NCBI RefSeq assembly: GCF_036013955.1
Contig: NZ_CP107903.1
Coordinates: forward strand, 2,852,001-2,916,000
DNA from: Streptomyces sp. NBC_00459
GTDB lineage: Bacteria > Actinomycetota > Actinomycetes > Streptomycetales > Streptomycetaceae
Reading direction: 5' to 3'
Length of the DNA: 64,000 nucleotides
A program made the position numbers and the translations under genes. This document shows positions 35,923 to 43,847 of the stretch, piece by piece. The stretch's first letter is position 1. Each line of letters begins with the position of its first letter. The notes beneath the pieces were generated by a model, which worked only from the letters and a program-made list of their open reading frames with translations, was not told the DNA's origin and ran no database searches.

Positions 35923-36753
35923 ATGCACGAAACCAGGCAGACCGCGCGGCACCGCAGGAACCGGCGCGGACTGATGATGGGCACCACCGCGGCGTTGGCC
36001 GTCACGGGACTTCTTGTCTGGCTGATCGTGGCCGTGCAACCCGGCAGCAGGGCCGAGGCCACGCAGGTCGCCGCCCCGCCCGCCGCCGCGGCCCAGACGA
36101 CTCCGGCCCCGAAGAAGGCGGCGCCCACGGCGCCGCTGGCCGGACGGATCCGGCCCAAGGTCACCTACAAGGGGGTCGCCACCGTCTACAGGGCCGGGGT
36201 GGGGGACGGCGCCTGCTCGTACGGCCCGAGCGCCAACATGATGATCGCGGCCATGAACACCACCGACTACGAGACGTCGAAGGCCTGCGGGGCGTACGTA
36301 CGCGTCAGCGCGTCGAACGGCAAATCCGTCACGGTCAGGATCACCAACGAGTGCCCGTTGCCCTGCGCACCCCGGCAACTCGACCTCAGCGAACAGGCCT
36401 TCGCCAAACTGGTCCCCGTCTCGACCGGCCGGACCTCGATCACCTGGAGCCTGGTGAGCCCCAGCACGGCGGGCAAGGTCTCGATCCGCTACAAGAACGG
36501 CTCCAGCCGCTACTGGTGCGGCATCCAGGCACTGGGCCACCGCAACCCGCTCGCCCGCCTGGAGGTCCGCTCCGGCAACGGCTGGCGCAAACTCGCCCGC
36601 ACCGGCTACAACTACTTCCTCTCCCCCAACGGCACTGGCTGCGGCGGCTCGATCAGGCTCACCGACATCTACGGCCAGCAACTGACCGTCAACGGGATCG
36701 CGCTGCGCCCGGACGCCGTGCAGCCGACACGGCTCCAGTTCGCCCACCGCTGA
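35923..36753 (+). CDS. Expansin EXLX1-like secreted protein (second paralogue)
   Basis: A 276-residue paralogue of the protein at 21024-22037, with a shorter Ala/Pro-rich linker. A basic N-terminus and one membrane segment (GTTAALAVTGLLVWLIVAV) lead into 'PLAGRIRPKVTYKGVATVYRAG', then the double-psi-barrel motifs DGACSYGPSANMMIAAMN, ETSKACGAYVRV and ITNECPLPCAPRQLDLS, and the C-terminal sandwich (RYWCGIQALGHRNPLARLEV, CGGSIRLTDIYGQQLTVNG). It is predicted to bind and loosen cellulose or other wall polymers at the cell surface. It follows the LuxR-type regulator and ends at a strong terminator. Confidence 0.82.
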   Translation: MHETRQTARHRRNRRGLMMGTTAALAVTGLLVWLIVAVQPGSRAEATQVAAPPAAAAQTTPAPKKAAPTAPLAGRIRPKVTYKGVATVYRAGVGDGACSYGPSANMMIAAMNTTDYETSKACGAYVRVSASNGKSVTVRITNECPLPCAPRQLDLSEQAFAKLVPVSTGRTSITWSLVSPSTAGKVSIRYKNGSSRYWCGIQALGHRNPLARLEVRSGNGWRKLARTGYNYFLSPNGTGCGGSIRLTDIYGQQLTVNGIALRPDAVQPTRLQFAHR

Positions 36754-36757
36754 CGCG

Positions 36758-36797
36758 CCCGCCGGGGAGTCCACCAGCCGGTTGACTCCCCGGCGGG
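36758..36797. terminator. Strong hairpin between convergent expansin and DUF7144 genes
   Basis: A perfect 14-bp GC-rich stem: CCCGCCGGGGAGTC (36758-36771) pairs with GACTCCCCGGCGGG (36784-36797) across a 12-nt loop. It lies 5 bp after the expansin stop. Confidence 0.75.
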
Positions 36798-37014
36798 TCC
36801 CGGTCCGCCCTGCGGGGCCACTGGGACGATGCGCGCACGGCACCCCCGGCAGGCCCCTGCCGAGAGTTCCGCGACGGCCCTCGACGAGGCGTGCGTGAGC
36901 CCGGGGTGGACCGCTCTCCTCGTGCTCCTCACCCACCGGATCCCGGGGACCCTGCCCCGTTCGACGGAGCCGTAGCCGTAGCCGCGGGACGGCCGGTACC
37001 GAGCCGTCCTCGCC

Positions 37015-37455
37015 TCATCGCTCCGACGGGCTGGGAGCGGTGCACAGCGCCCAGATCACGAAGCCGTTGAGCGCGATCAGGACGACGGCCCAGAGCGGCG
37101 CGTACGGGATCCAGAGGAAGTTCGCGAGCATGGCCAGACCGGCGAGCCCCACGCCGACGGCCCTGGCCCAGGTGGCGCCCTGGAACAGGGCGGCACCTGC
37201 GAGAGTGATGACCACGCCCATCACCAGATGGATCCAGCCCCACCCGGTGATGTCGAACTCGTACACGTAGTTGCGGGTGGTGACGAACACGTCGTCTTCG
37301 GCGATGGCGGCGATGCCCGCGAGAAGCGTCATCAGACCACCGAAGATCATCAGGACACCCGCGAAGACCAACCAGCCGCTGCCGATCCCGGTACCGCTCC
37401 TCGCCGGGCTCCGTACGGCCGCACCCGGGCGGCTCCCACTCGCATGACTGGCCAT
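37015..37455 (-). CDS. Four-helix membrane protein, DUF7144-like
   Basis: A 146-residue integral membrane protein. After a Ser/Gly/Arg-rich N-terminus there are four hydrophobic helices (GWLVFAGVLMIFGGLMTLLAG; IHLVMGVVITLAGAALF; VGLAGLAMLANFLWIP; VVLIALNGFVIWALC). A 'VFVTTRNYVYEFDITGWGW' loop lies between helices 1 and 2, which is the hallmark of the DUF7144 family. Function is unknown. ATG 37455 has AAGGAG upstream. It is divergent from the DUF2252 gene, and an inverted repeat in the shared promoter region (37537-37557) could control either. Confidence 0.78.
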   Translation of the reverse strand: MASHASGSRPGAAVRSPARSGTGIGSGWLVFAGVLMIFGGLMTLLAGIAAIAEDDVFVTTRNYVYEFDITGWGWIHLVMGVVITLAGAALFQGATWARAVGVGLAGLAMLANFLWIPYAPLWAVVLIALNGFVIWALCTAPSPSER

Positions 37456-37536
37456 CACAGGCTCCTTCGTGTCGTACGGCCCACCCGACCGCACATGCTT
37501 CGTCGGGCCGGTCGGGTTACTTCCAATCTGGTCCCG

Positions 37537-37557
37537 CGAAGTGCGCCGCGCACTTCG
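37537..37557. promoter_or_regulatory. Inverted repeat in DUF7144/DUF2252 divergent promoter
   Basis: Perfect 10-bp arms CGAAGTGCGC and GCGCACTTCG around a single C, 105 bp upstream of ATG 37662. Possible operator; a cruciform or RNA hairpin is equally possible. Confidence 0.4.
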
Positions 37558-37661
37558 AGATGCCGCCCGATGCGGGGTGTGGAACGGTGGGAGGGCCGAA
37601 AACGGGCCCGGACCGGGGCCAGAGGTCTCCCCGGGGCCGGCTCCGTCCAGGAGGTGGCGTC

Positions 37662-39062
37662 ATGGCCGACCAGGCCGGCGGAGGGCATCCGAAGGAGCGG
37701 GCGGCGCTGGGCCGGGCCGCCCGGGCGGACGCGCCGCGCTCGGCTCACGCGGAGTACCGGCAGTCGGCGAAGCGACCCGACCCGGTCGACGTCATAGAGG
37801 CCCAGTCGGCCGCCCGGCTGCCGGAACTCGTGCCCATCCGCTACGGCCGGATGCTGGAGTCCCCCTTCCGCTTCTACCGGGGTGCCGCCGCCGTGATGGC
37901 CGGCGACCTGGCCGACACGCCCCGCTCGGGATTCACCGCGCAACTGTGCGGTGACGCGCATCTGCTGAACTTCCGGCTGCTCGCCTCGCCCGAACGGCAC
38001 CTGATGTTCGACATCAACGACTTCGACGAGACCCTGCCAGGCCCCTGGGAGTGGGACGTCAAGAGGCTGGCGGCCAGCCTGGCCATCGCCGGACGCGAGA
38101 ACGGCTACACGGACGCCGAACGGGCCTCTGTCGTACGGACCGCCGTACGGTCCTACCGCGAGCGGATGCGTCACTTCGCCGGCCTGGGCCACCTCGCCGT
38201 CTGGTACGCCAAGGCCGACACGGAAGTGCTGTGGGAGCTGGCGGGCGGGAAGGTGGGGGCGCGGGCCCGCGAGCGTGCCCGGCGGGCCATGGCCAAGGCG
38301 CGTGGCCGCGACAGTCTCCAGGCGTTCGGGAAGCTCACGCGGGTGGTCGACGGCCACCGCAGGATCGCCGCCGACCCTCCCCTGATCGTGCCGCTCCAGG
38401 ATCTGCTGCCGGACGTCGAACGCGACGCCCTGGAGGAGCAGTTGCGCGAGCTGATCGAGCGCTACGGACGCAGTCTGGAGTCCGACCGCCGCCATCTGCT
38501 GCGGCAGTACCGGGTCGTCGACATGGCCCGCAAGGTGGTCGGGGTCGGCAGCGTCGGCACCCGGTGCTGGATCATCCTGCTGCTCGGCAGGGACGACGAG
38601 GATCCGCTGCTGCTCCAGGCCAAGGAGGCCGACCGGTCCGTGCTGGCCCCGTTCGCCGGGGCGAGCGCCTACGACAACCAGGGCCATCGGGTCGTCGCGG
38701 GGCAGCGTCTCATGCAGGCCGCGAGCGACATCTGCCTGGGCTGGGCACGCGTCACCGGGATCGACGGACGGCAACGCGACTTCTACGTACGTCAGTTGCG
38801 GGACTGGAAAGGCATCGCCGCACCCCAGCTCATGACCCCCAAGGACATGCGCGCCTTCGGTGAACTCTGCGGCGCCACTCTCGCCCGTGCCCACGCCAGA
38901 TCCGGGGACCGCGTCGCCATCGGCGCCTACCTGGGCGGCGGCGACGTGTTCGACCGCGCGCTCGCCGTCTTCGCCGAACGCTACGCCGACCAGAACGAAC
39001 ACGACCACCAAGCACTCACCGACGCCGTACACACCGGCCGGGTCCGTGCCCTGAACGCGTAG
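37662..39062 (+). CDS. DUF2252 family protein
   Basis: A 466-residue cytosolic protein of the DUF2252 family, distantly kinase-like in fold. Landmarks are RYGRMLESPFRFYRGAA (residues ~60-76), FTAQLCGDAHLLNF, 'FDINDFDETLPGPWEWDVKRLAAS' and 'GVGSVGTRCWIILLLGRD', with acidic and Lys residues positioned like an ATP-dependent phosphotransferase (GDAHLLN, DINDFDE). The substrate is unknown. ATG 37662 follows a perfect AGGAGG site. The next two genes run in the same direction (gaps ~60 and ~410 bp). Confidence 0.85.
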   Translation: MADQAGGGHPKERAALGRAARADAPRSAHAEYRQSAKRPDPVDVIEAQSAARLPELVPIRYGRMLESPFRFYRGAAAVMAGDLADTPRSGFTAQLCGDAHLLNFRLLASPERHLMFDINDFDETLPGPWEWDVKRLAASLAIAGRENGYTDAERASVVRTAVRSYRERMRHFAGLGHLAVWYAKADTEVLWELAGGKVGARARERARRAMAKARGRDSLQAFGKLTRVVDGHRRIAADPPLIVPLQDLLPDVERDALEEQLRELIERYGRSLESDRRHLLRQYRVVDMARKVVGVGSVGTRCWIILLLGRDDEDPLLLQAKEADRSVLAPFAGASAYDNQGHRVVAGQRLMQAASDICLGWARVTGIDGRQRDFYVRQLRDWKGIAAPQLMTPKDMRAFGELCGATLARAHARSGDRVAIGAYLGGGDVFDRALAVFAERYADQNEHDHQALTDAVHTGRVRALNA

Positions 39063-39124
39063 CGCGTGCAGGGGCCGAAGACGACTGCCGCGCCGCGAGG
39101 CACGGCACGGGCAGGAGGACGACC

Positions 39125-39535
39125 ATGAGCGACAACCTGAACCTGGCATACGACTATCCGCTGCTGGGAGCGTTCTGGACGATGATGTGGATCTTCCTGT
39201 GGATCCTGTGGATCACCCTGCTGTTCCGCGTCATCGGCGACGTCTTCCGCGACGACTCGCTGAGCGGCTGGGGGAAGACCGGGTGGACCTTCTTCGTGAT
39301 CATCATGCCGTTCCTCGGAATCTTCGTGTATCTCGTCGCCCGGGGGCGTGACATGGGCAAGCGGGAGCACCAGGCCGCCAGGGCACGCCAGGAGTCGCTC
39401 GACGCGTACTTCCAGGGACACGCGGGCAGCAGCGGGCCGGCGGACGAGCTGACCAAGCTCTCGGAGCTCAAGAGCAAGGGTGTCCTCACCGAGACGGAGT
39501 TCCAGCACGCCAAGCAGAAGGTCCTGGCCTCCTGA
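39125..39535 (+). CDS. PLDc_N / SHOCT membrane protein
   Basis: A 136-residue protein. Residues ~10-75 contain two hydrophobic helices (FWTMMWIFLWILWITLLF and 'GWTFFVIIMPFLGIFVYLVARG') of the phospholipase-D-nuclease N-terminal (PLDc_N) type. After a charged linker, a C-terminal SHOCT motif is clear (LTKLSELKSKGVLTETEFQ AKQKVL, residues ~105-135). SHOCT modules are short helical oligomerisation elements. Function is unknown. It lies 62 bp after the DUF2252 gene with a GGAGGAC ribosome site. Confidence 0.82.
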   Translation: MSDNLNLAYDYPLLGAFWTMMWIFLWILWITLLFRVIGDVFRDDSLSGWGKTGWTFFVIIMPFLGIFVYLVARGRDMGKREHQAARARQESLDAYFQGHAGSSGPADELTKLSELKSKGVLTETEFQHAKQKVLAS

Positions 39536-39654
39536 CCTCGACGCGGGCGCCCCGCCGGCTTCCCCGCCTCCTCACCGCCCGGGCCTGTCCGGGGTACCGG
39601 GCCCACGCTTCCCGGGGGCGCGCCGGTACGGGTGCGTCCTCGCGCGGGCCGGGC

Positions 39655-39830
39655 GTGGTCGCCGCGGTCCTCCCGAGCTTGCGGCCGTACCGCGCGGCGA
39701 GGGCCACGACGGACGCGAGACCGCGCGGCCCGAACCACCCGACGTACGCCACGGTGGGCAGCCGCAGCCCCGCCTGCCGCGTGATCACGCCGGTGGCCTC
39801 CTGGTACAGGCCGGCGAGGGATGCTCCTCG
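39655..39830 (-). pseudogene. Remnant of a CPA1/NhaP-type cation/proton antiporter
   Basis: On the minus strand a short conceptual stretch reads TVAYVGWFGPRGLASVV, which is the conserved GWFGPRGLAS motif near the end of CPA1 antiporters. It is flanked by unrelated or frameshifted sequence and lacks the rest of the ~400-500-residue protein, so it is a decayed fragment. It fills most of the 409-bp gap between the SHOCT-domain gene and the next membrane-protein gene. Confidence 0.5.
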
Positions 39831-39944
39831 ACGCCGACACGGGCACTGCGGACTCTGGCCCGTACGGCCCACCCGGGCGGGCCGTCCTGCCGTGGAGCGG
39901 CGGAAATGGAGGGAGGCACTCGCACCAGACGTCTTGGAGTCCGC

Positions 39945-41285
39945 ATGGCCGCCAGCCCGCACGAGCCGTCCGAGCCCGCTGCCGCCCCGGAGGCGGAGGC
40001 GGGTGACACGGCGGGGAGCAGTCGCGGGCACGGCTCGGCCCCAGTGCGGGTCACGCGGAAGGCCTCCTCGGCGGTGCTCCTCGTGCTCACCTGCGTCCTG
40101 GTGCCGGTCGCCCTGCTCACCGTGTGGGTGCACGACATCGCGCTGGACACCGACCGGTACGTGGAAACGGTCGCGCCGCTGGCCTCGCATCCGGCGATGG
40201 AGGAAGCGGCGGTCAGGCGTATCACCCGAGCCGCCGAAGCGCGGGCGGACGGCACCCGGGCCGCCGCGGACATCGCCGCCTGGCTGCGGTCGCAGGGGCT
40301 GCCGCCCCGCGCGGCACAGGCCGTGGAGGGTCTGGGCCCGCAACTCGACTCGGCGGTCGCCGACACGGTCGAGAAGGTGGCCACCCGTTTCGTGCGCGAC
40401 GACCGCTTCGAGCGGATCTGGACGGACGCCAACCGGGCCGCCCACGCCGGGGTCGTGCACGCGCTCACGGGCGAGGGCCGGGGTGCGGTGGGGGTGGACA
40501 ACGGGACGGTCACCCTCGATGTCGGCGAAGCCGTCGACCAGGTCAGGCGGTCGCTCGTCAAGGCCGGCTTGTCACCGGCCGCCAGGATCCCCGAGGTCGA
40601 CCAGCAGATGGTGCTTCTCCGGTCCGACCAACTGGAGAAGATCCGCAAGGGTGTCCGTCTGCTGGACGTGCTCGGGAACTGGTTGCCCGCGCTGCTCGTG
40701 GTGATCGGTACGGCCGGCGTACTGCTGGCCCGGCGGCGCCGCCGGGCCCTGGCCCGTACGGCTCTCGGCGTGGCCTTCGCCTGCCTGGTCGTGACCGTCG
40801 CCCTGGTCGTCGCCCGCCGCTACTACCTGGATCGTCTCCCGCCCCAGGTGCTGTCGGAGGCCGCCGCGGCAGCCGTCTTCGACACCCTGCTGCGCTTCCT
40901 GAGGGCCGGCCTGCGCACGACGATGGTGCTCGGTGTGGTCATCGCGCTGGGCGCCTATCTGATCGGCCCGGGAAAGCTGCCGCGCGCCGTCCGGGGCACC
41001 TCCGAGCGCGCCGCCGACTCCGCGGCGCGGTGGGCGTACGCCCATGAGGCCCGCACCGGCCGGGTGGGGATCTGGGCCGAGGCCCACCGAAGGTGGATCG
41101 CCCTGACGGCCCTGCTGATCGTGGCCCTGCTGTTCGCGCTCTGGAACCGCCCGACGACTCCGAGCGTCCTGCTGCTGGTCATCGCCCTGCTGACCGTACT
41201 CGCGCTGCTCACGCTCCTCGCGGCCACCGGCCGCGCCACCATCGACGCCGAGGGCCGGCCACCGCGCCCGGAGGGCCGCGTGTGA
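39945..41285 (+). CDS. Multi-pass membrane protein of unknown function
   Basis: 446 residues. A disordered Glu/Ala/Pro N-terminus is followed by a first helix (SAVLLVLTCVLVPVALLTVWV), then a ~150-residue extracytoplasmic helical domain (DTDRYVETVAPLASHPAMEEA). Three further membrane helices lie in the middle (WLPALLVVIGTAGVLLA; FACLVVTVALVVARRYYL; MVLGVVIALGAYLIGPG) and two near the C-terminus. The 'IALDTDRYVETVAPLASHPAM' pattern recurs in many uncharacterised actinobacterial integral membrane proteins. ATG 39945 is chosen for GGAGTCCGC upstream. No neighbour indicates a role. Confidence 0.75.
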   Translation: MAASPHEPSEPAAAPEAEAGDTAGSSRGHGSAPVRVTRKASSAVLLVLTCVLVPVALLTVWVHDIALDTDRYVETVAPLASHPAMEEAAVRRITRAAEARADGTRAAADIAAWLRSQGLPPRAAQAVEGLGPQLDSAVADTVEKVATRFVRDDRFERIWTDANRAAHAGVVHALTGEGRGAVGVDNGTVTLDVGEAVDQVRRSLVKAGLSPAARIPEVDQQMVLLRSDQLEKIRKGVRLLDVLGNWLPALLVVIGTAGVLLARRRRRALARTALGVAFACLVVTVALVVARRYYLDRLPPQVLSEAAAAAVFDTLLRFLRAGLRTTMVLGVVIALGAYLIGPGKLPRAVRGTSERAADSAARWAYAHEARTGRVGIWAEAHRRWIALTALLIVALLFALWNRPTTPSVLLLVIALLTVLALLTLLAATGRATIDAEGRPPRPEGRV

Positions 41286-41559
41286 CGGGAGGCCGCGACG
41301 GCGTCCGGGTCGCGAGTCCGTCCCCGCCGCCGGTTCGCCATGGCCGTCGTCGTCGGCGCCGTCGGATCGAGTACTCCCACGACCGTCAGTAAGCGGTAGA
41401 CCTCCTGAACCGCATCGCCACGGTGTTGTCGGGCCCGAACCTCCCGGAGGACCGGGCCGCCACCTGATCTCCCCTTGCCTGTTCTGTGCCACACCCCATA
41501 AGTTACTGACAGGTAGCTCGCCCGGCGGGCCACACCGCCGTCGGAAGGGTGGTGGGCGG
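41286..41559. other. Gap after membrane-protein gene
   Basis: 274 bp with no gene. A locally AT-richer segment (CCCCATAAGTTACTGACAGGTAGC, here only 41496-41519) looks promoter-like for the TetR remnant that follows. Confidence 0.3.
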
Positions 41560-42075
41560 ATGAGCCCGCGCAGGAGTGACAGCCGTGACCGGACGATCCT
41601 CGGCACTGCCTCCCCGCTGCGCGAGTACGGGGCGCACACGACCGGCATCGACCGCGTGCTCGCACACAGCGGAGCGCCTCGGGGCCCGGTCCACCAACAC
41701 GTCCCCGGCGGGCGGACGCAGCTCATCGACGACCGGTGGAGGCCGTCGACGTGTCCTTCGCCCTGTGGTGCTACCGGCTCGTGGCGAGCGGCTTCCGGGT
41801 CGGCTGGCCGATCGCTCTCGGCAGCCGCTGTCTTCGCCCGCCGGCAGGAGTCCCTCGCGGTCCTGTTCGTCCGGCACGGCCTGACCGAGGAACGCAGCCG
41901 TCGGCTGGGGGGCTTGATCGTCGCCGCGGTCGAAGGCGCGGTCGAAGGCGAGGTGATCATGTGCCGGACCGAGCAGAGCACCGCTCCCATCGAGGCAGCC
42001 GCCACCGGGATCGACGACCTGCTCCGCCACGCCCCGCGCGACCGCCCCAACACCGAATCAGGGCCCGGTCCGTGA
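41560..42075 (+). pseudogene. Frameshifted TetR family regulator
   Basis: Pieces of a TetR protein are spread over two frames. The first frame gives SRDRTILGTASPLREYGAHT then 'VLAHSGAPRGPVHQHVPGGRTQLIDD', which matches the usual APRGSVYHHFPGGK recognition helix with key aromatics changed. From 41736 another frame gives VEAVDVSFALWCYRLVASGF then VGWPIAL. Finally the first frame resumes with 'LFVRHGLTEERSRRLGGLIVAAVEGAV' and a family-like C-terminus. At least two frameshifts and lost segments make it a probable pseudogene. It lies directly upstream of, and in line with, the enoyl-CoA hydratase-like gene it may once have regulated. Confidence 0.6.
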
Positions 42076-42143
42076 CCCGCAGACCCGCAGTCCCTCGCAC
42101 CCGCAGCGACTTGAACCAGTCAGCTCAGCTCGAAGGAGTCTCC

Positions 42144-42815
42144 ATGCCCTCGCTCGACCGCCACGACAACGTCTTCGTCCTCGACCTGGGAGACGGAGAG
42201 AACCGTTTCCACCCCGACTGGCTCACCGCCGTCAGTGCCGCGCTCGACGAGGTGGAGAAGGCGGAGGGCCCCCGCGCCCTGGTCACCGCCGCGACCGGCA
42301 AGTTCTACTCCAACGGGCTCGACCTGGACTGGCTGTTCGCCCACTCCGACCAGTACCACGACTACGTCGTCTCGGTCCATGAGCTGTTCGCGCGGATGCT
42401 GTCGCTGCCGGTCATCACGGTGGCCGCGCTCCAGGGGCACACCTTCGCCGCCGGCGCGATGTTCTCCCTCGCCCACGACTTCCGCGTGATGCGCGCCGAC
42501 CGCGGCTACTGGTGCCTGCCCGAAGCGGACATCGACATCCCCTTCACCCCCGGCATGGCCGCCCTCATCCAGTCACGCCTGGCGCCACAGACCGCCCACA
42601 AGGCCATGGTCACCGCCCACCGCTACGGCGGTTCCGACGCCGCGGCGGCCGGCATCGTCGACCAGTCGGTCACCGAGGACGCGGTGCGCTCCACCGCAGT
42701 CGAGATCGCCCAGGCCCAGGTGGCCAAGGCCGGCGACACACTCGGCACCATCAAGGCCCGCATGTACGCCCCGGCCCTGGCCACCCTGCGCGACACCGCC
42801 AACCCGCTCGGCTGA
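42144..42815 (+). CDS. Enoyl-CoA hydratase/isomerase family protein
   Basis: A 223-residue crotonase-fold protein, shorter than the usual ~255. It has the oxyanion-hole segments KFYSNGLDLDWLFAHSD (residues ~53-69) and 'VAALQGHTFAAGAMFSLAHDFRVM', with LPEADIDIPFTPGMAALI following. This layout matches the ECI-like/plant-type isomerases rather than classic hydratases; the usual catalytic Glu positions are not both evident. It probably acts on an acyl-CoA double bond in the cytosol. ATG 42144 has AAGGAG upstream. A decayed TetR gene precedes it. Confidence 0.82.
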   Translation: MPSLDRHDNVFVLDLGDGENRFHPDWLTAVSAALDEVEKAEGPRALVTAATGKFYSNGLDLDWLFAHSDQYHDYVVSVHELFARMLSLPVITVAALQGHTFAAGAMFSLAHDFRVMRADRGYWCLPEADIDIPFTPGMAALIQSRLAPQTAHKAMVTAHRYGGSDAAAAGIVDQSVTEDAVRSTAVEIAQAQVAKAGDTLGTIKARMYAPALATLRDTANPLG

Positions 42816-42855
42816 CCAGCACCTCACCGGCCGCGCACCGAACCCACCGGTCCCA

Positions 42856-42871
42856 CCGGAAGTGCTTCCGG
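42856..42871. terminator. Hairpin between convergent hydratase and ECF41 genes
   Basis: CCGGAAG-TG-CTTCCGG, a 7-bp perfect stem with a 2-nt formal loop (in practice 4 nt), located between stops at 42815 and 42882. Confidence 0.5.
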
Positions 42872-42881
42872 GCTCGACGCC

Positions 42882-43775
42882 TCAGGGCAGCGCCAAGCTG
42901 TTGTCGGGGGTCAGGCCGCTGAGCTTTTCGGGGTTGACCTGGAAGCGCAGGTTCTGGATGCGGCCGTCGACGAGGTCGAACGAGAGGGCGCCGACCGTGT
43001 GTCCGCCGAGGGTGGCCAGGACGCCGAGCTCGCCGTTGATGACGGCCGGTTCCATGGTCAGGGTGGCCAGTTCGGGCTTGGCCAGGAAGCCCACGAGCCA
43101 GCGCGCGACACGGTCGGTGCCGTGGAGGGGGCGGCGGGCTGCGGTGACCTTGCCGCCGCCGTCGGACCAGGCGGTGACATCGGGGGCGAGCAGCTCCATG
43201 ACGGCGTTCAGGTCACCGCCCGAGCAGGCCGCCAGGAACTGGGCGGTGACCTGGCGGCGCCGGGTCCGGTCGGCGTCGAAGCGGGGGCGGCGGGCCTGGA
43301 CGTGTTCCCGTGCGCGGTGGGCGATCTGACGGACCGTCGGCTCGGGACGTTCGAGGGTCTCGGCGATCTCGGCGTGCGAGTAGCCGAAGACCTCGCGGAG
43401 CAGGAAGACGGCGCGTTCGACGGGGCTGAGGGTTTCCAGGACGACGAGCATCGCGGTGGAGACGCTGTCGGCCAGTTCCGACTCCGCGGCGATGTCGGGG
43501 GAGGTCAGCAGGGGCTCGGGGAGCCATGGCCCGACGTAGGTCTCGCGGGTCGCCCGCGCGGAGGTGAGGCGGTTCAGTGAGAGGTTGGTGACCGTGCGCA
43601 CCAGGTAGGCCTTGGGGTGGCGGACCGTGTCGCGGTCCGCTGTGCTCCAGCTCAGCCAGGTGTCCTGGAGGACGTCCTCCGCGTCGGTGACGCTGCCCAG
43701 CATGCGGTAGGCGGTGGCGAACAGCAGCCTGCGGTGTTCGATGTACGGGTCCTGCTCGTCCCTGGCGTCGACCAT
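42882..43775 (-). CDS. ECF41-type (SigJ-like) RNA polymerase sigma factor
   Basis: A 297-residue ECF sigma factor with a fused SnoaL-like C-terminal domain instead of a separate anti-sigma factor. Region 2 is 'RRLLFATAYRMLGSVTDAEDVLQDTWL' and region 4 'LREVFGYSHAEIAETLERPEPTVRQIAHRAREH'. The ECF41 signature motifs are present: WLPEPLL between regions 2 and 4, DGGGK in the extension and NPEKL near the end. The extension both inhibits and activates the sigma factor in studied members. ATG 43775 is chosen over upstream ATGs. It follows an NDH-2-like gene by 72 bp and is probably co-transcribed with it, as ECF41 genes usually sit beside oxidoreductases. Confidence 0.9.
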   Translation of the reverse strand: MVDARDEQDPYIEHRRLLFATAYRMLGSVTDAEDVLQDTWLSWSTADRDTVRHPKAYLVRTVTNLSLNRLTSARATRETYVGPWLPEPLLTSPDIAAESELADSVSTAMLVVLETLSPVERAVFLLREVFGYSHAEIAETLERPEPTVRQIAHRAREHVQARRPRFDADRTRRRQVTAQFLAACSGGDLNAVMELLAPDVTAWSDGGGKVTAARRPLHGTDRVARWLVGFLAKPELATLTMEPAVINGELGVLATLGGHTVGALSFDLVDGRIQNLRFQVNPEKLSGLTPDNSLALP

Positions 43776-43847
43776 CGGCTCATGCTGCCAGCGCCGTAAC
43801 CAGGGCGGCAAGGCCCGGGATCATGGCGCCGGCAGCCGATGCGCCCG

